This document shows, in pieces, positions 60,508 to 64,000 of a stretch of 64,000 nt of DNA (the first letter of the stretch is position 1; the number at the start of each line of letters is the position of its first letter). Source of the stretch: Sisyra terminalis (taxonomy: Eukaryota; Arthropoda; Insecta; Neuroptera; Sisyridae); assembly GCA_958496175.1 (NCBI GenBank), contig OY292275.1, positions 56,745,701 through 56,809,700 of the forward strand, in the 5' to 3' direction. The notes beneath the pieces are model-generated. The model saw only the letters and a list, made by a program, of their open reading frames with translations. It did not search any database and was not told the DNA's origin. Both the position numbers and the translations under genes were made by a program.

Positions 60508-61232
60508 ACGCGTTTTTCTCAAAATGGTATTTTCAAAGTCGGTGACCTACATTACTCGAAAATGGCTAAACAAATTGTTCTCAAATTTTAACACGAGCTT
60601 CTGAAATATATTTTTCAGCAATTAATTGAAGAATTTTTCTCACCGATAAATATTTTTTTTTCTTATAAACAATTTAAGACCGAAATTTTGGTCAAAAATC
60701 ATTTTTTTTTTAAGAAACCGCCATTTGGTCAAAAAAATTTATTTTGCTTTTTCCTTCGATTAATTACTAGATTTAACATTACTTTTACGAAATCTGTTTG
60801 GTTTTTAATTTCAAAGGATCCAGTTCAGAGATATAGTGGTCACCACAAAACGTCTTTTTTGAGAGGAGCTCCCGGAGATCAGCTGTAGCTCCTTTCTAAA
60901 TAAATATTTTTACTAATACCAAGTCTTATAATACAGTTAAAAGATACCATAATATGTGTACACATTTTTAAATCAATAAATTTAAAAGTCTCCTTTGAAA
61001 AAATTCTGGAAAATTCGGTTTTTTTCGGCCTTCTAACTGTATATAACCCCATAATTCATTTGGATCGAAAAATTTGAATATTAAATAGATATTATTAAAA
61101 TGAAAAACTTATTATTTTTTAAACAATTTTATTAAATGTTAAGAAAGGTTTTTCGTATATTCGTCCACATTGAATCCAAAATAGTTTTCTTTGGATGTCC
61201 AGAGAACTAGATTTAGATAATTGCCTCTATAA
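60508..61232. other. unannotated stretch, possibly an older repeat
   Basis: The first 390 bp (ACGCGTTTTTCTCAAAATGG onward) resembles the interior of the adjacent MITE in inverse and may be the edge of an older related element. The remainder is AT-rich. Confidence 0.4.
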
Positions 61233-61240
61233 CAAATTCA

Positions 61241-61466
61241 GGCTCATGTGTACTTTAGCACACCCACAATCAGGCAATTTTGCATTTTCGACTTTGTTTT
61301 TAATTTAATTCGCGATTAAATAGGTCCATAATGAAAATTTATTCACAAAAGAGAGAATTATACTATATTAGAATTAAATAAACAAAAATATCGCGAATTA
61401 AATTTAAAAAAAAAATCGAAAATGCAACATTGTCAGATTTTCGGTGTCCTAAAGTACACTTGAGCC
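61241..61466. mobile_element. MITE of 226 bp with perfect 8-bp target duplication
   Basis: CAAATTCA flanks both ends exactly (61233-61240, 61467-61474). The ends GGCTCATGTGTACTTTAG and the inverse of CTAAAGTACACTTGAGCC differ at one base, and pairing continues inward (CACACC, GCATTTTCGA, AATTTAATTCGCGAT) for about 75 bp. An 8-bp duplication suggests a hAT-type mobiliser. Non-coding. Confidence 0.88.
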
Positions 61467-61474
61467 CAAATTCA

Positions 61475-62449
61475 AGCTTATAAGCCTCACATAACAACTA
61501 AAACCCATAAAAATAACAATAATTAAAGATTAAAGTAAATTTCGTATAAAGCAATTGTTGACCTATTTCCATGCAATTTTCTGTCATACTTATTCATTTT
61601 CCAATTTTCTTCAAATCTCCAATTACGGTATTCAAGTAATTATAGTACACTTATAACGCCTTAAATTTAATTGGAAAATAATCCATGTCTTCTGGACAAA
61701 ACCATAACCATTCTCATCATAATATTTTTGTATAGAAAATAAATTTTTGCTCCACTGAATTGAAGCAATTCGAAAAATTTGACGATAAAAATTTATGAGG
61801 TATTTAGCCATAAATCACGTGTTAATCGAGGGGTTGGTATCGAAATAATTTCATAATTGCCCTATGTCATTACTCAAATTTTACTGAGTTCATATTTGAA
61901 ATATTCAATAATTTTTCATTATTTCGACATATGCGGAGATTTCATGCTTTTTGCGACCAAACAATAATCTGTCGCATTATTATTAAGTTACTACACAAAA
62001 AGTGTTCATTGACGACCAATTTGAAAGTTTCAGTTCATGAAAATAAAATTGGGATTGTTCATTAATAAAAAATTCTATTAAAAATAGAGTTTGATGAGGA
62101 AATTTTATGCTTGAATGGGACATTTGGGAGGAGGTATTGGAGCTTTTTTGAGCTTAAATTTTATCTTTATTAAAAAATATAAATATGTATTAGAGATAAA
62201 AATTGTTAATTAGTTTTTATATGATATGGAATATGGTGGTAGCAAATAATTTTTAATTATAGCGGCCAGTGTTGGAGAAATGATCTTTTCAACAATAACA
62301 GTAACAAATATTCATGCATTTACAATATAAATGTTTTTATATAGGTACATCTCTGGGAATATGTGATGTGTTAATTAACACAAATTGAGTGCGTGGGTCA
62401 GAATGGCTATGTAAAGTTTTGCAGCTCGAATCCATGAGCTATTGAAAAC
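61475..62449. other. unannotated AT-rich stretch
   Basis: Nothing recognised. Confidence 0.6.
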
Positions 62450-62720
62450 ACGAGGGGGTGGCGTAGCCACCCCTTAGAAATATAAAATAAACCGTCGGGA
62501 CTCGAACTGAGCAACACTCGTTGTTGGTAATAATAGAAGAGAGAGTGGCAATATTGGCCGATGGTCATTATCAAAGAGCGGCCGAACCATTTTGCACCAG
62601 AACCCACGGACGAAATTTTCGTTACCGAAAGCCATTGTAGACAAGTAACCGACTAACCAAACATCTAGACGACCACCACCCGACCGTCATTACCTCTCTA
62701 ATCCAGACTATGTCGCCATA
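62450..62720 (-). repeat. possible tRNA-derived SINE or GC-rich repeat
   Basis: On the minus strand TTGGTTAGTCGG (near 62655) resembles a pol III A box and GGGTTCTGG, about 50 bp later, a B box. A second, better B-box-like AGTTCGAGTCCC lies at 62505-62494. The 3' end has a perfect hairpin GGGGTGGC-TAC-GCCACCCC (62473-62455). The block is GC-rich compared with the flanks. No duplication was found, and a canonical tRNA fold is not evident. Confidence 0.35.
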
Positions 62721-64000
62721 AACCGGAGAAAATTGGCCAATCTGAACTTATACTTTACGTATGACTTTTATGGAACAATTTATTTTTATTGTGTTGCGAA
62801 TTACATATCTAAAATTTACACTAATTCATACCAAATTGGATTTTTAGTGCCTTTTTTGACACTCAAAAACCCAATCATCAACAACATTAACTCGGCAACA
62901 ATTTTATGGAGACCATACCGAAAACATTTCCAGTCTTTTAATCTAATTATTTCGACATTTTCATTTTTTCACAAGAATTATTCGGAATTTTTAATCTTGA
63001 AACTTGCCATTCAATCCTCCCACATTCTGGAACGTTAATTCCTGCAGCCCTTATCCCTTTCAGACTTTACAACATTTACAACCTTTCTGTTTCATGACAC
63101 TGAATAAATATCAAACTGAATATTTGATTTAAATTAATCTCAATTCTTGATTTTGTTAGTTCTGAGTTTAGGACGAGGAAACTTTGATAACATAAACATT
63201 GCGATTAAAATCGTTAATAATTTTCAATGCAAATTAAAACCTTCAAAAATTCTTTGAAACTACTACAATTTAGTATGAGATAAATACTATTAACTTAACA
63301 AAAATCAAACAATTCATTTGACCTTTTTTGGTAACAAAAGGAAATTCTTACAAATTTTTACAAATCAATATGAAAAAGCTCATACATAAAAAATCACCAG
63401 TTAGGTCGTATAAAGCAAAAAACAATATTTAAAATGCCGTAGAAGGATATGAATGCAACACATTTTTTTAAAATTGCAGCCTTTAATTTAAAGCATAATT
63501 TAAAAAATGAGGGGAAAAATAAGATTAAGTAGACTTATTTGTTTGATAATAAACACGAGAGCTTTTCAATAAAATTTTGAGAAACATAAAACCATTAGAT
63601 GAACTATTCATTTTGAAAAAGGCATGAGTTCATTTCAAGAACAGATCCTGTGATAACTTTTGCAGATACTAAAACTATTAAATTATCACATAATATTTTA
63701 TTTAAAATAACTTTTTGGTTAGCTTAAATTATGTTCCCATAATTGATGGGTCGATCAAGATTGATTCAGAATAGACATATTTAAGCTCTTCGAATGCTTG
63801 ATATAGATTTGGTACCACTTTCCCCCTTAATATCTTATTGTTTAGAATTTATATCATTCTTAGTTGGCATAAGTTTGAAAATTTAAAATTATCGAATTTA
63901 AGCTTAAAAAGCCCATTTGATTCAAATGCACAATCGAATGTATTTCAATAAGTATTAAAAATTTAATTTGGTAGCAAATTTACGTTTCTATCAAGTAAAA
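62721..64000. other. unannotated AT-rich stretch to the window end
   Basis: Nothing recognised; the 101-codon frame starting at 62733 looks like chance. Confidence 0.55.

Noticed and set aside
62733..63038. 101-codon plus-strand frame
   Set aside because: Composition follows the AT-rich background (F, Y, I, N, S rich), with no motif or conserved pattern.

Overview
The window looks like an intergenic stretch of an AT-rich insect nuclear genome, most probably a beetle or a close relative. The inference rests on an insect-type membrane UDP-glycosyltransferase with three 56-bp GT-AG introns, and on a dense population of decayed insect-type transposons: Jockey-clade LINEs, mariners, hAT and TTAA-target MITEs, a Penelope-like foldback and a 5S-derived SINE. 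The species cannot be named from the sequence.

Only one convincing host gene is present. The 3' four exons of a UDP-glycosyltransferase run from the left edge to position 1427 on the + strand and end in a transmembrane anchor and a K-x-K-x-x tail. The remaining 62 kb holds no other intact gene. One exon-like segment (4498-4604, - strand) and a few GC-richer, non-repetitive islands (about 12.6, 16.6-17.2, 27.5-27.9, 36.3-36.5, 44.1-44.5, 48.5-49.3 and 55.8-56.0 kb) are candidates for exons, promoters or regulatory DNA of a neighbouring large gene.

Layout: 1-1.6 kb UGT; 1.8-2.5 kb TIR element; 3.3-3.7 kb LINE C-terminus; 3.75 kb hairpin MITE; 6.2-8.0 kb antisense Jockey relic with an internal duplication; 11.8 kb hAT-like MITE; 14.9-16.3 kb large foldback; 17.45-17.87 kb Penelope-like foldback with hammerhead-like motifs; 18.5-20.7 kb tandem repeat split by a 1.3-kb TIR element; 21.6 kb second Penelope-like foldback; 21.9-22.5 kb internally deleted mariner; 24.2 kb 5S-derived SINE; 30.9-31.3 kb mariner relic; 40.3-41.8 kb mariner relic with a TTAA MITE nested in it; 42.8 kb solo arm of the 14.9-kb family; 45.6 kb hairpin MITE; 47.4-48.3 kb hAT element; 49.4-51.4 kb TA-target element; 53.9-54.8 kb second Jockey relic; 59.8-60.5 kb foldback TTAA MITE; 61.2 kb MITE with a perfect 8-bp duplication; 62.4-62.7 kb tRNA-SINE-like island.

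The most interesting signal is a short structured motif, CTGARGA-A-[stem]-GAAA, present at five places (17.5, 17.75, 37.2, 45.9 and 56.7 kb). The sequence flanking the stem is nearly constant, while the stem itself differs between loci and stays base-paired. It resembles a hammerhead ribozyme core and, at two loci, lies in a 13-bp-duplication foldback that looks Penelope-derived.
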